DNA of 64,000 bases from positions 51,595-115,594 of the forward strand of contig SZPC01000011.1 in assembly GCA_030263475.1 (NCBI GenBank), written 5' to 3'. How positions within the stretch are numbered: position 1 is the stretch's first letter; each line of letters starts with the position of its first letter. A model generated the notes under the pieces. It was not told the DNA's origin. It made no database searches and was given only the letters and a program-made list of their open reading frames with translations. Source of the DNA: OLB4 sp002050165 (GTDB taxonomy: Bacteria > Bacteroidota > Ignavibacteria > Tepidaquicellales > Tepidaquicellaceae). This document shows, piece by piece, positions 37,947 to 46,650 of this stretch. A program made the position numbers and the translations under genes.

Positions 37947-38018
37947 CGGTCCATACGGGATTCGAACCCGTGTTTTCACTGTGAAAGAGTGACGACCTAA
38001 CCCCTAGTCGAATGGACC
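37947..38018 (-). tRNA. tRNA-Glu (anticodon TTC)
   Basis: On the minus strand the acceptor GGTCCAT pairs with ATGGACC, with discriminator G. The anticodon stem TCACT/AGTGA encloses loop CTTTCAC, giving anticodon TTC. The T arm is CGGGTTCGAATCCCG. CCA is not encoded. The gene is 72 nt long. A consensus -33/-7 promoter lies just upstream. Confidence 0.95.
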
Positions 38019-38032
38019 TTGATTAAGAACCA

Positions 38033-38063
38033 CAAATATAACGACGTATTAGGGAACATTCAA
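38033..38063 (-). promoter_or_regulatory. Bacteroidota-type promoter of tRNA-Glu
   Basis: On the minus strand TTG (38061-38063) and TATATTTG (38033-38040) are separated by exactly 20 bp. They match the -33 TTG / -7 TAnnTTTG consensus described for Bacteroidota primary sigma factors. Transcription would begin about 6-8 nt upstream of the tRNA 5' end (38018). Confidence 0.75.
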
Positions 38064-38193
38064 TCTAATTAATGGGTGACTGGAAGACGCAATAGTAAGT
38101 AAGTTACCCTCAAATGATTAATCCATTTTTTTAATTCTCCGGAAAGTTTGCATCACCATTTTCTTTTCAATTTAATATACCGTTCAATCTGAG

Positions 38194-38201
38194 TATGTTT
38201 G
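38194..38201 (+). promoter_or_regulatory. Candidate -7 box for the gene at 38234
   Basis: TATGTTTG fits TAnnTTTG exactly and lies 32 nt before the ATG. No TTG is found 19-21 bp upstream (TTT is present), so the assignment is tentative. Confidence 0.35.
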
Positions 38202-38233
38202 ATTAATTCCAAACTAAAACCCCGATTTATATA

Positions 38234-39202
38234 ATGACTCAAAGCTTAGAGATTTTTCTGAACGGTTTAATAGATTATGCAGGTTTATTCCCACCGGCGA
38301 AATTGCCGTTGGATGAGGCTTTCCCGAATTACGTTAAATACAAAAATGAGAAATATCAAAAGATCATCTCGAAATTTATCTGCCCTGCCGAAAAACTATC
38401 CGAATTACAATCTCTACTGTATGAAATCCCTGAAAGTTTTGAAAGAGTTTATCCGGTTTCTGTATTAGGTAAAGGCGGATTGGACAAAGAGGATTTTTTT
38501 ATGAACCTTGAATATGATTTGAAAAACTGGCATACTTTTCAATCGAAGAATTCCACCGTAACAGAATCGAAAACATTTGAAGTAAAAATTCCTGAAGTAT
38601 TGATTGCTTCAGGAAACTCTGACACAATTTACGACCTGATTGAACCCTGTTCCGACTTTATCAGCCAGATTATCGGTGAAGACGTGATTATTGCTTTTGA
38701 AGTTACGTTAATTGATGATTGGAAACACAACACAAGAAAATCAATTGAAGCAATTAAGAGGCACAATCTTAATTTCGATAATGTAATATTCAAACTCCGC
38801 ACTGGTGGATTAACTGCCGAAGCTTTTCCGGCAACTGATCAGGTTGCATTTGTTATACACGAACTTCTCGACCGTAATATACCTATGAAATGCACTGCCG
38901 GGTTACATCATCCGTTAAGGCATTTCAATAAATCTGTTAATATCAAAATGCACGGTTTCTTTAATATATTTTGTTGCGGAGTCATTGCTTACACACACAA
39001 TATTTCACATCATGAAATGGTAAATTTACTTGAAGATGAAAATGCTACCCGATTTGAATTTTCAGGTGAATATTTTTCGTGGAATGGATATCGGGTTACA
39101 CTCAATGAAATTTCCGCCGGTAGGGAAGAGTTTTTATTATCCTTTGGGTCATGTTCTTTTAATGAACCTCTGGAAGATATGAAATCGATGGGTTTGCTTT
39201 AG
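38234..39202 (+). CDS. Uncharacterised conserved protein (AGLFPPA-type)
   Basis: A 322-residue soluble-looking protein with no signal peptide or membrane helix. It has striking conserved-looking blocks: DYAGLFPPAKLPLDEAF at the N-terminus, FICPAEKL, FKLRTGGL, then MKCTAGLHHPLRHF and MHGFFNIF in the second half. The alternating strand-helix pattern and the KCTAGLHHP block suggest a TIM-barrel-like enzyme, but no function is known to me. It lies 160 bp upstream of fumarylacetoacetase on the same strand, which hints at a role in aromatic amino acid or acid breakdown. Confidence 0.7.
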   Translation: MTQSLEIFLNGLIDYAGLFPPAKLPLDEAFPNYVKYKNEKYQKIISKFICPAEKLSELQSLLYEIPESFERVYPVSVLGKGGLDKEDFFMNLEYDLKNWHTFQSKNSTVTESKTFEVKIPEVLIASGNSDTIYDLIEPCSDFISQIIGEDVIIAFEVTLIDDWKHNTRKSIEAIKRHNLNFDNVIFKLRTGGLTAEAFPATDQVAFVIHELLDRNIPMKCTAGLHHPLRHFNKSVNIKMHGFFNIFCCGVIAYTHNISHHEMVNLLEDENATRFEFSGEYFSWNGYRVTLNEISAGREEFLLSFGSCSFNEPLEDMKSMGLL

Positions 39203-39362
39203 AAGGTTTAGGAATTGACAAGTCGTGAATTTAAAATTTGATATTTGAAATCGGGAAAAGAATTTATTTTGCACGATGATTTGCTGAGGTTAAACTGGTA
39301 TCGTCGTAAACGTTATAATGTTTTTGAAATATTGTCATTAAATACAAAAAATTATTTTGAAG

Positions 39363-40625
39363 ATGCAAGTGTCATTCATAAAAGTTTCAGCGGATTCACA
39401 CTTTCCCATTCAAAATATTCCTTATGGAGTATTTTGCAGGAAGGTTGACGGGAAGGTTAGCATTGGTACCCGAATAGGCAATTACGTGCTCGATTTATCG
39501 ATATTGAGCGAGATGGGTTATTTTAATGATTTGGAATTCAATCGTACTAAACCGTTTGAGAATAAAACATTGAATAATTTCATGTCGCTCGGAAAAGATT
39601 GCTGGCATGAGGCGAGGATTGCGATACAGGATTTACTGTCAGAAGATAATCCCAAGCTTCGGGATAACCTTGAGGTCAGGGAGAAAGTATTGCTGGAAAT
39701 TGAAAATGTTAGCTTGCGCATGCCTGTTGATATAGGTGATTACACTGATTTTTATTCATCGAGGCAACACGCAACAAATGTGGGAATAATGTTCCGTGGA
39801 AAAGAGAATGCATTAATGCCGAATTGGTTACATTTACCAGTTGCATATCATGGCAGGGCAAGTTCGGTTATTATGAGCGACACAGATATTCACAGACCTT
39901 GCGGACAGGTTAAGGCAAACGACAACACTCAGCCCGAATTTCGTGCATCCGGACTTTTAGATTTCGAGCTTGAAGTGGGTTTTTTCATCGGAACGGGTAA
40001 TGCATTAGGAAATCCGATTCGGATAGAAGAAGCTGAAAACCATATTTTCGGTTTGGTGCTTGTGAATGATTGGAGCGCACGTGATATACAAAAATGGGAA
40101 TACGTTCCGCTCGGACCGTTTCTCGCTAAAAATTTTGCAACTTCCATCTCACCGTGGATAGTTACACTAGAAGCATTGCAACCATTTGCCATGTCCGGAG
40201 TCTTTCAGGAACCGCAACCGTTAAGTTATCTCAATTCCGGAAGAAATAAAACTTATGATATTAAGCTTGAATTAGCGATTCAATCAGCCCGAATGGATTC
40301 ACCGCAGGTGATTTGTAAATCAAACTTTTCTCATTTGTATTGGAGCATGGAACAGCAGCTTGCTCACCATACTGTTAACGGATGCAATATGAGACCCGGT
40401 GATTTATTAGCTTCCGGAACAATTTCAGGCGATAGCGATGATTCAAGAGGTTCGATGCTGGAACTTACATGGCGTGGAGATAATCCGATTAAATTATCTT
40501 CCGGTGAAGAGCGAAAATTTCTCGCTGACTTTGATACTGTGATTATTAACGGCTATTGTCAGGGAGATGGTTACAGGGTTGGGTTTGGTGAGTTAAAAAA
40601 TAAAATCTTACCTGCGAAACTATAA
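39363..40625 (+). CDS. fahA: Fumarylacetoacetase
   Basis: A 420-residue enzyme splitting fumarylacetoacetate into fumarate and acetoacetate, the last step of tyrosine/homogentisate breakdown. The N-terminal domain starts FIKVSADSHFPIQNIPYGVF as in the eukaryotic and bacterial family. The active site shows DYTDFYSSRQHA (metal Asp and catalytic His), ELEVGFFIG (metal Glu pair), and VNDWSARDIQKWEYVPLGPF. The ATG at 39363 is preferred over an in-frame TTG two codons upstream. No other homogentisate-pathway genes are in the window. The SRAP gene follows 3 bp later. Confidence 0.95.
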   Translation: MQVSFIKVSADSHFPIQNIPYGVFCRKVDGKVSIGTRIGNYVLDLSILSEMGYFNDLEFNRTKPFENKTLNNFMSLGKDCWHEARIAIQDLLSEDNPKLRDNLEVREKVLLEIENVSLRMPVDIGDYTDFYSSRQHATNVGIMFRGKENALMPNWLHLPVAYHGRASSVIMSDTDIHRPCGQVKANDNTQPEFRASGLLDFELEVGFFIGTGNALGNPIRIEEAENHIFGLVLVNDWSARDIQKWEYVPLGPFLAKNFATSISPWIVTLEALQPFAMSGVFQEPQPLSYLNSGRNKTYDIKLELAIQSARMDSPQVICKSNFSHLYWSMEQQLAHHTVNGCNMRPGDLLASGTISGDSDDSRGSMLELTWRGDNPIKLSSGEERKFLADFDTVIINGYCQGDGYRVGFGELKNKILPAKL

Positions 40626-40628
40626 TTT

Positions 40629-41258
40629 ATGTGTTCGAGATTTGAAAATAAAGAATCGGGTGAGTCAATTTTCAAAAGGTTGAAAAATAATTTTCATGGT
40701 GAGGTAATTTACGATATTGAAAACTGGGAAGAATTCCCATCAGAAAAAATTGCACCTACTGATAAAATAATTGCGGTTATGAGAAAAAATAACGCGTTGT
40801 TTATAAAATCAACACAATGGGGGATTAAGTTTGATGATACAAAGAAATTTCCAGTTGTATTCAATTCGCGGTTGGAAACATTAAATTCAAAAAAGTTTTG
40901 GGGTACACTTTTTAATAACAACAGATGCGTGATTCCTGCAACTGCTTTTTTCGAATGGGTTCAGACCAGTGAAGGGAAAGTTCCACAACGTATTCATTCG
41001 GATGATGAATTGTTCTATATAGCCGGAATTAATTTCTTTAAAGATGAAATTGTCTATAGTTCAATGATAACAACCACTCCAAATGCTTTCATGAAAAATC
41101 TACATAACCGGATGCCAATTTTGTTTAATGAAACCGACGCACTTGAATTCTTATTTGCAAGCGGTGAAGATGCGATGAACATTTGCAAGAAAGTTGTAAG
41201 TTTAAACCTCAGCAGCAATTCACATTCATTTGATCAATTTAATTTAAAGAAAACTTGA
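40629..41258 (+). CDS. SRAP/HMCES-type protein that crosslinks abasic DNA sites (YedK-like)
   Basis: A 209-residue SOS-response-associated peptidase family protein. After removal of Met1, the catalytic Cys2 (MCSRF) would form a thiazolidine link with abasic sites in single-stranded DNA. Other conserved positions are visible: NSRLET (NARxET-like), the Glu in AFFEWVQ, and HNRMPIL. The length matches the family. It lies 3 bp behind fahA and overlaps murA by 4 bp, an unusual company for a DNA-protection enzyme. Confidence 0.93.
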   Translation: MCSRFENKESGESIFKRLKNNFHGEVIYDIENWEEFPSEKIAPTDKIIAVMRKNNALFIKSTQWGIKFDDTKKFPVVFNSRLETLNSKKFWGTLFNNNRCVIPATAFFEWVQTSEGKVPQRIHSDDELFYIAGINFFKDEIVYSSMITTTPNAFMKNLHNRMPILFNETDALEFLFASGEDAMNICKKVVSLNLSSNSHSFDQFNLKKT

Positions 41259-42574
41259 CTGAAAATATCAAAGCCGGGTTTCTCATAAACGGAGGTAATC
41301 CGCTATACGGAAGTGTAAAAGTAAGCGGTGCAAAGAATTCCGCGACAAAATTGCTGGTTGCAAGCCTTCTTACAAACGAGAAATGTTTACTTCATAATTC
41401 TCCAAATAAAATCGCGGACCTTACTATCACCTCACGTATTTGTCAAAAACTTGGAAGTAATGTTGAGATAGACAACGATACTTTAATAACTTCCACTCCT
41501 CATGTGGTTTCATCACATGTGCCATTTGAATTAGGAAATTTAAATCGAATAGCGATATTGCTTGCCGGTCCATTGTTACACCGGACGGGCAAAGCGGAAA
41601 TTCCGATTCCGGGCGGATGCAGGATTGGTAACAGACCGGTTAACTTTCATATCGAAGCTCTTGAAAAGCTTGGATGCACTGTAACCGAGCAAGGTGAATA
41701 TTACTATATTGAGGCCGATCAGTTAAAAGGCGCAAATATAAACTTGCCTTATCCCAGTGTAGGCGCTACTGAAAATATTATCATTTCAAGTTGTCTTGCA
41801 AAGGGCAGGACAATTTTAACGAACGCAGCAATTGAACCGGAGATAATCGACCTCATAAAATTTCTTCAAAAAATGGGCGCTATTATTGAAATCAGTACGG
41901 ACAGACGGATAACGATTGAAGGTGTTGAAAAATTGTACAGTGTGGAACACTCTGTCATACCCGACAGAAATCAGGCTGCATCTTTTGCGTGCGCAGGCAT
42001 TGCATCAAAGGGTGATGTGTTTATTGAAAATGCAATTCAGGATGACCTTATTACGTTTTTAAATTCTATCAGAAGGGTCGGGGGAAACTATGAGGTTAAA
42101 GATAACGGGATAAGGTTTTACTATACTGATGAACTTAAATCTATTGCGGTTGAAACTAATGTTCACCCGGGTTTCATGACAGATTGGCAGCAACCTTTTG
42201 TAATAATGATGACACAAGCGCGTGGAGTTTCGATTTTTCATGAAACCGTTTACGAAGACAGGTTTGGCTATATTAAGGCGCTGAAACAAATGGGGGCGGA
42301 TATTGAACTGTACAACAGTTGCCTTGGCGGAGGTCATTGCCGTTTCGCTAATTCAAATTATTATCACAGCGCAGTTGTGAAAGGTGCAGTAAAATTACAC
42401 AGCGCTGAAATTGAAGTACCTGACCTTAGGGCCGGATTCTCATACTTAATTGCCGGTGTTATTGCCTCGGGCGAATCGCATATTAAAGGAGCGTACTATA
42501 TTGACAGGGGTTATGAACAGATTGACGAGAAACTGCGACATCTCGGAGCAGATATAAAACGAACAAATTATTAA
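41255..42574 (+). CDS. murA: UDP-N-acetylglucosamine 1-carboxyvinyltransferase
   Basis: A 439-residue enzyme for the first committed step of peptidoglycan synthesis. The sequence begins with the substrate loop GSVKVSGAKNSATKLL. The catalytic cysteine is C122 in PGGCRIGNRPV, so it is of the fosfomycin-sensitive Cys type rather than the Asp variant. FMTDWQQPF, ETVYEDRF and PDLRAGFSYLIAG match the family. The start is TTG, overlapping the SRAP stop codon (TTGA). Confidence 0.96.
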   Translation: MTENIKAGFLINGGNPLYGSVKVSGAKNSATKLLVASLLTNEKCLLHNSPNKIADLTITSRICQKLGSNVEIDNDTLITSTPHVVSSHVPFELGNLNRIAILLAGPLLHRTGKAEIPIPGGCRIGNRPVNFHIEALEKLGCTVTEQGEYYYIEADQLKGANINLPYPSVGATENIIISSCLAKGRTILTNAAIEPEIIDLIKFLQKMGAIIEISTDRRITIEGVEKLYSVEHSVIPDRNQAASFACAGIASKGDVFIENAIQDDLITFLNSIRRVGGNYEVKDNGIRFYYTDELKSIAVETNVHPGFMTDWQQPFVIMMTQARGVSIFHETVYEDRFGYIKALKQMGADIELYNSCLGGGHCRFANSNYYHSAVVKGAVKLHSAEIEVPDLRAGFSYLIAGVIASGESHIKGAYYIDRGYEQIDEKLRHLGADIKRTNY

Positions 42575-42576
42575 CA

Positions 42577-44121
42577 ATGAGCAGAAAAATCGAAGAGCTT
42601 AAAAAAATTAAAAAAATCGCAAAACTCGGTGGTGGCGAAGATAAAATTAAATCTCAACACGAGAAGGGAAAGTTAACGGCCCGGGAGCGCATTGACTTGC
42701 TATTGGACAAGGGTTCGTTCGAAGAATTCGATTTGTTCGTGAGGCATCAATCAACTGATTTTGGACTCGACAAGCAACGGTTTTATACAGATGGCGTAGT
42801 TACCGGGACTGGGAAAATTCATGGCAGGACAGTCTGCATATTTTCTCAGGATTTCACTATTCTTGGTGGCTCACTTGCGGAGTATCACGCGAAGAAGATT
42901 TGTAAGATAATGGACCTCGCGATGAAAATCGGTGCGCCGGTAATCGGGATAAACGATAGTGGTGGTGCAAGGATTCAGGAAGGTGTTGTGTCGCTCGGTG
43001 GATACGCGGACATATTCCTACGCAATACACTTGCGAGTGGAGTGATTCCGCAGATATCAGCTATTGTTGGTCCCTGTGCCGGTGGCGCTGTCTATTCCCC
43101 CGCAATTACTGATTTTGTTTATATGGTTGACGGCACTTCCTATATGTTCGTTACAGGTCCCAATGTGGTTAAAACAGTTACCAATGAAGATGTTTCGTTT
43201 GAAGAACTCGGTGGAGCAAAAACACATTCCGAAAAAAGCGGCGTCTCGCATTTCAGAATGAAGAATGAGATTGAATGTTACGAAAGTATTCGGAAACTGA
43301 TTTCTTATATCCCCTCCAATAATATGGATGAAGCTCCGGTTTTTAGTTTTGATACAAGCGGTGAATCTGATGATGAAACACTGAATGATATAATCCCGGA
43401 AAATCCGAACAAACCCTATGATATGAAATTGATAATTTCAAAGCTTGTTGACGAAGGGTCATTTTACGAAGTACATGAAAACTATGCACAAAATATAATT
43501 GTTGGATTTGCACGGATTGCAGGCAGGTCAATAGGAGTGGTCGCAAACCAACCGATGGTCCTTGCGGGAGTACTTTGTCTTAACTCTTCAATTAAAGGAG
43601 CAAGATTTGTCCGGTTTTGCGATGCGTTTAATATCCCGTTGCTTGTATTGGAAGATGTACCCGGCTTCCTGCCCGGAACGGACCAGGAATGGAGGGGAGT
43701 AATCAGACATGGCGCTAAATTACTTTATGCTTTTTGTGAGGCAACCGTCCCGAAGATTACGGTTATCACGCGCAAAGCTTACGGTGGGGCTTATGACGTT
43801 ATGAATTCAAAGCATGTACGCGGTGATGTAAACCTTGCCTGGCCTTCGGCAGAAATTGCTGTTATGGGTGCAAAAGGCGCTGCAGAAATTATATTCAAAA
43901 AAGAAATTTCATCTGCTGAAGATAAAGAAGCGAAGCTCAAAGAAAAGACTGAAGAGTTTACAGAGAAATTTGCCAACCCTTATCTCGCTGCTGAAAGAGG
44001 ATTTATTGATGATATAATCGAACCCGGAACAACGAGAAGAAAACTGATAAAGTTTTTTGAGATTCTGGAAACTAAGGTTGATTCAAATCCTAAAAAGAAG
44101 CACGGTAATATTCCTTTGTAA
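42577..44121 (+). CDS. Acyl-CoA carboxylase beta subunit (propionyl-CoA carboxylase/methylmalonyl-CoA decarboxylase family)
   Basis: A 514-residue carboxyltransferase. Blocks: KGKLTARERIDLLLD, QDFTILGGSLAEYHAKKI, INDSGGARIQEGVVSLGGY, GPCAGGAVYSPA, and in the C-terminal half LEDVPGFLPGTDQEWRG, KAYGGAYDVMNSKH. It transfers carboxyl between biotin and an acyl-CoA, most likely propionyl/methylmalonyl-CoA. The biotin subunits are not nearby, so its partner is encoded elsewhere. It lies 2 bp after murA. The atp promoter follows its stop codon. Confidence 0.9.
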   Translation: MSRKIEELKKIKKIAKLGGGEDKIKSQHEKGKLTARERIDLLLDKGSFEEFDLFVRHQSTDFGLDKQRFYTDGVVTGTGKIHGRTVCIFSQDFTILGGSLAEYHAKKICKIMDLAMKIGAPVIGINDSGGARIQEGVVSLGGYADIFLRNTLASGVIPQISAIVGPCAGGAVYSPAITDFVYMVDGTSYMFVTGPNVVKTVTNEDVSFEELGGAKTHSEKSGVSHFRMKNEIECYESIRKLISYIPSNNMDEAPVFSFDTSGESDDETLNDIIPENPNKPYDMKLIISKLVDEGSFYEVHENYAQNIIVGFARIAGRSIGVVANQPMVLAGVLCLNSSIKGARFVRFCDAFNIPLLVLEDVPGFLPGTDQEWRGVIRHGAKLLYAFCEATVPKITVITRKAYGGAYDVMNSKHVRGDVNLAWPSAEIAVMGAKGAAEIIFKKEISSAEDKEAKLKEKTEEFTEKFANPYLAAERGFIDDIIEPGTTRRKLIKFFEILETKVDSNPKKKHGNIPL

Positions 44122-44141
44122 ACTTTTAACGAATTACTCAA

Positions 44142-44172
44142 TTGATTAATAAAAACGATTTATTTATCTTTG
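44142..44172 (+). promoter_or_regulatory. Bacteroidota-type promoter of the atp operon
   Basis: TTG at 44142-44144 and TATCTTTG at 44165-44172 are separated by exactly 20 bp, matching TTG-N20-TAnnTTTG. The position between the carboxylase stop (44121) and the first atp gene start (44188) fits. The leader would be only about 9-10 nt. Confidence 0.75.
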
Positions 44173-44187
44173 TAATTCTTTTTTGAA

Positions 44188-44490
44188 ATGCCTGAAAACG
44201 GCAACAACCCAAATAAAAAATTTCGTTCTTTATCCGAAATTTTAAGGAAAACAAACAGGGGATTTCTGAGCACAAATTCAAATGCGATGAGATACTCCGG
44301 ACTTGGAATACAACTTGCAGTTGTTATTCTTGTTTTTCTGTTTGTTGGGATTTGGCTTGACAAGGTTTTTGATACAAAGTTCATTTTTACGCTTGTTCTG
44401 ACTATGATTGGTTTTGCTGCAGGGTTTTATAATTTTTATCTGACAATAACCAGACTTTCCTCAGAGGATAAAAAAAATCAAAAGTCATAA
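44188..44490 (+). CDS. atpZ: AtpZ/AtpI-type small membrane protein of the ATP synthase operon
   Basis: A 100-residue protein with a hydrophilic N-terminus and two membrane helices (LAVVILVFLFVGIWLDKVF and FTLVLTMIGFAAGFYNFYL). The segment GIWLDKVF between them is typical of AtpZ/AtpQ proteins encoded ahead of F-type ATP synthases. Members assist rotor assembly or take part in divalent ion transport with AtpI. It is the first gene of the operon. Confidence 0.8.
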   Translation: MPENGNNPNKKFRSLSEILRKTNRGFLSTNSNAMRYSGLGIQLAVVILVFLFVGIWLDKVFDTKFIFTLVLTMIGFAAGFYNFYLTITRLSSEDKKNQKS

Positions 44491-44510
44491 ATACGTTTTC
44501 AAAATTTTTG

Positions 44511-44894
44511 ATGATAAGCATTGTTTCAGGCAGCATTGCTTTCGTCCTTGTGTTGATAGGTCTGTCAGTTTTCAGAATTGAAGTCAGTCCTGCAGTTTTG
44601 TTTACTGCCTTTATTTTCGCAACTATAAACGTTTTAACCGGTGCGTGGTTTGTTGACCGCGCGATGGGAAAGTCAAACAAGTCGTTCTTTCTAATGGTCT
44701 TTGGGAGTATGTTTGTGAGAATGTTCTTTTTACTTGCGCTTACTCTGATAGTGGTTCTGGTTTTTGGCGTTAATGTTACAGAATTCGTCTTTGTTCTTTT
44801 TGGGTTTTATGTATTCTATCTGATCCTCGAGTTAAAGTTTCTAATTGACAGGATCAACTTTATTAAGAAAAATAATCATCAAAAGACAGTTTAA
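44511..44894 (+). CDS. AtpI/subunit I-like membrane protein
   Basis: A 127-residue protein with four hydrophobic segments, the usual layout of ATP synthase subunit I-like proteins (for example VSGSIAFVLVLIGLSVF and MVFGSMFVRMFFLLALTLIVVLV). The primary sequence is weakly conserved, so the call rests on topology and on its location between atpZ and atpB. A TTG one codon upstream (44508) is an alternative start. atpB begins 3 bp after its stop. Confidence 0.7.
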   Translation: MISIVSGSIAFVLVLIGLSVFRIEVSPAVLFTAFIFATINVLTGAWFVDRAMGKSNKSFFLMVFGSMFVRMFFLLALTLIVVLVFGVNVTEFVFVLFGFYVFYLILELKFLIDRINFIKKNNHQKTV

Positions 44895-44897
44895 ATT

Positions 44898-45797
44898 TTG
44901 GAGAAATATTTTTTCCCACTTAGAAATTTGTTAAGAATCTTTATACTTATTGTATTAATATCCTTTGCGGGAATTTCAACCGTAAGTGCCGAGGAATCTG
45001 AAGGTGGACAGTTGGATATTGTTGAGAAAGTCGTTGACCACGATTATGTGGATTTTTATTTTTTAGGAAAACTTCACCTGCCGAAATTTGATCCGGTTCA
45101 CGTAGGTCCTTTGGTCATAGATTTTTCCATCACAAAGACACTTTTCATGATGTTCCTTGTTTCCATTTTCTCTGTCTTGCTGTTAACGTTTGCAGCAAAG
45201 AGTAATGTTAGGAATAAAGCCCCGAAAGGTGTCGGCAATTTTGTTGAGATCATTATAGTCTTTATCCGTGACGAGATAGTTTTACCCAATATGGGGAAAG
45301 AGGGATTAAGGTTATTACCTTACTTCCTCTCTTTATTTTTCTTCATACTTTTCAGTAACCTTTTCGGACTGATACCCTTTATGGCGCAGCCGACAAAAAA
45401 TTTAAGTGTAACTACTGCGCTGGCATTATTAACCTTTTTTATTACCCAGATAGAAGGGATGAAAAAGAACGGAGTTATCGGGTATTTTAAAGGGTTAGTA
45501 CCTCACGGCATCCCCGGATTTGTTTTACCGGTGATGATTATCGTAGAGTTTATTGGTTTATTCACCAAGCCGTTTGCACTTTTAATGAGGTTGTTTGCAA
45601 ATATCACCGCAGGCTCTATTATTATACTATCGTTGCTTGGGTTAATTTTTGTCATGAGTTACGCCGGTATCGCAATCGCATTACCGTTTACATTATTTAT
45701 TTACTGTCTTGAACTCTTTATTGCATTGTTGCAGGCTTACATCTTTACAATGCTTTCAGTATTATTTGTAAGTATGGCAATGCATCAGGATCATTAA
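44898..45797 (+). CDS. atpB: ATP synthase F0 subunit a
   Basis: A 299-residue membrane subunit forming the proton half-channels. An N-terminal hydrophobic segment with an apparent cleavage region (TVSAEE) precedes a hydrophilic part, then five to six helices. The conserved arginine is in LLMRLFANITAG, the late block is LELFIALLQAYIFTML, and the usual EFIGLFTKPFAL block is present. The N-terminal extension with a possible signal sequence is common in Bacteroidota and Chlorobi. The start is TTG. Confidence 0.95.
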   Translation: MEKYFFPLRNLLRIFILIVLISFAGISTVSAEESEGGQLDIVEKVVDHDYVDFYFLGKLHLPKFDPVHVGPLVIDFSITKTLFMMFLVSIFSVLLLTFAAKSNVRNKAPKGVGNFVEIIIVFIRDEIVLPNMGKEGLRLLPYFLSLFFFILFSNLFGLIPFMAQPTKNLSVTTALALLTFFITQIEGMKKNGVIGYFKGLVPHGIPGFVLPVMIIVEFIGLFTKPFALLMRLFANITAGSIIILSLLGLIFVMSYAGIAIALPFTLFIYCLELFIALLQAYIFTMLSVLFVSMAMHQDH

Positions 45798-45828
45798 TAA
45801 ACACAATTAAAAAAAAATAAAAAACCTT

Positions 45829-45835
45829 AAAGGAG
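45829..45835 (+). promoter_or_regulatory. Shine-Dalgarno site of atpE
   Basis: AAAGGAG lies 9 nt before the atpE ATG. The c subunit is needed in many copies per complex, and this gene has the best ribosome binding site in the operon, consistent with higher translation than its neighbours. Confidence 0.6.
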
Positions 45836-45844
45836 AAAACTAAA

Positions 45845-46066
45845 ATGGAATTAGCATGGTTAGCAGCCGGAATTGGCGCCGGATTAGTCGTTATTGGTGC
45901 AGGACTCGGCATTGGTAAACTTTCCGCTTCGGCAATGGAAGCTACGGGAAGACAACCAGAAGCAACTGGTGATGTAAGAACTTCAATGATTATTTCTGCT
46001 GCGCTTATCGAAGGTGTTGCGCTATTCGGACTTGTTATTTGCATTCTTTTAGCTATAAAGAGCTAA
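45845..46066 (+). CDS. atpE: ATP synthase F0 subunit c
   Basis: A 73-residue hairpin of two helices. The polar loop is RQPEA at residues 36-40. The ion-binding carboxylate is E56 in LIEGVALFG. The first helix has GLGIGKLSASA where sodium-type rings have a Gln, so a proton-type ring is more likely (inference). It is translated from a good Shine-Dalgarno site. Confidence 0.96.
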   Translation: MELAWLAAGIGAGLVVIGAGLGIGKLSASAMEATGRQPEATGDVRTSMIISAALIEGVALFGLVICILLAIKS

Positions 46067-46094
46067 ACGTTTTTAGAAAGATAAATTAAGACTG

Positions 46095-46646
46095 ATGGAA
46101 TTGATACTGTCATTCTTTCATTCATTCGTATTGCTTTTTTCGGAAGGTGATAAACCTTCATTGCTTTCAGTAAATCCGGGGTTAATAATCTGGACAATGG
46201 TGGTTTTTGTCTTGTTTGTGTTGCTTCTCAAGAAACTTGCCTGGAAGCCATTGATCGGAGCTTTAAATCAACGGGAAGAATCAATTCTGAATGCAATCGA
46301 GAACGCTGAAAAATTGAACAAAGAAGCTGAGCAGCTAATTGAGCAGAACAAGAAAAATCTTGCTGATGCAAATGCTCAGTCAATGAAAATTATCAACGAA
46401 TCAAAAGATGCGGCAAACAAAGTAAGGGAAGACCTGATTCAAAAAGCGAACGAAGATGCCCGCAAAATTTTAGATAATGCCAAGGTGGAAATTGAAAAGC
46501 AAAAGGAATCTGCGCTGAGTGAAATGAAAGATAAAATATCCGAAATTGCTGTTCAGGCGGCTGAGAAAATTATTTCTGAAAACCTTGATGCAAAAAAGCA
46601 AAGAGAGCTTATCGGTGATTTTCTCTCGAAGGTAACAAAAAACTAA
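46095..46646 (+). CDS. atpF: ATP synthase F0 subunit b
   Basis: A 183-residue stator subunit. One N-terminal helix (NPGLIIWTMVVFVLFVLLLKKLAW) ends in the conserved KPLIGALNQREESI, followed by a long, highly charged coiled coil rich in Lys, Glu and Ala. It lies 28 bp after atpE and 4 bp before atpH. Only one b-type gene is present, so no b' subunit. Confidence 0.94.
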   Translation: MELILSFFHSFVLLFSEGDKPSLLSVNPGLIIWTMVVFVLFVLLLKKLAWKPLIGALNQREESILNAIENAEKLNKEAEQLIEQNKKNLADANAQSMKIINESKDAANKVREDLIQKANEDARKILDNAKVEIEKQKESALSEMKDKISEIAVQAAEKIISENLDAKKQRELIGDFLSKVTKN

Positions 46647-46650
46647 CGTC

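Noticed and set aside
39245..39448. Plus-strand open frame overlapping the start of fahA
   Set aside because: It runs into fahA in another frame, and fahA has a well-supported N-terminus at 39363. Nothing in the sequence suggests a real gene.
45845..46066. Sodium-type c-ring
   Set aside because: The Gln and ES(T) positions of sodium-binding c subunits are not present; the segment around E56 (IEGVALFG) fits the proton type.
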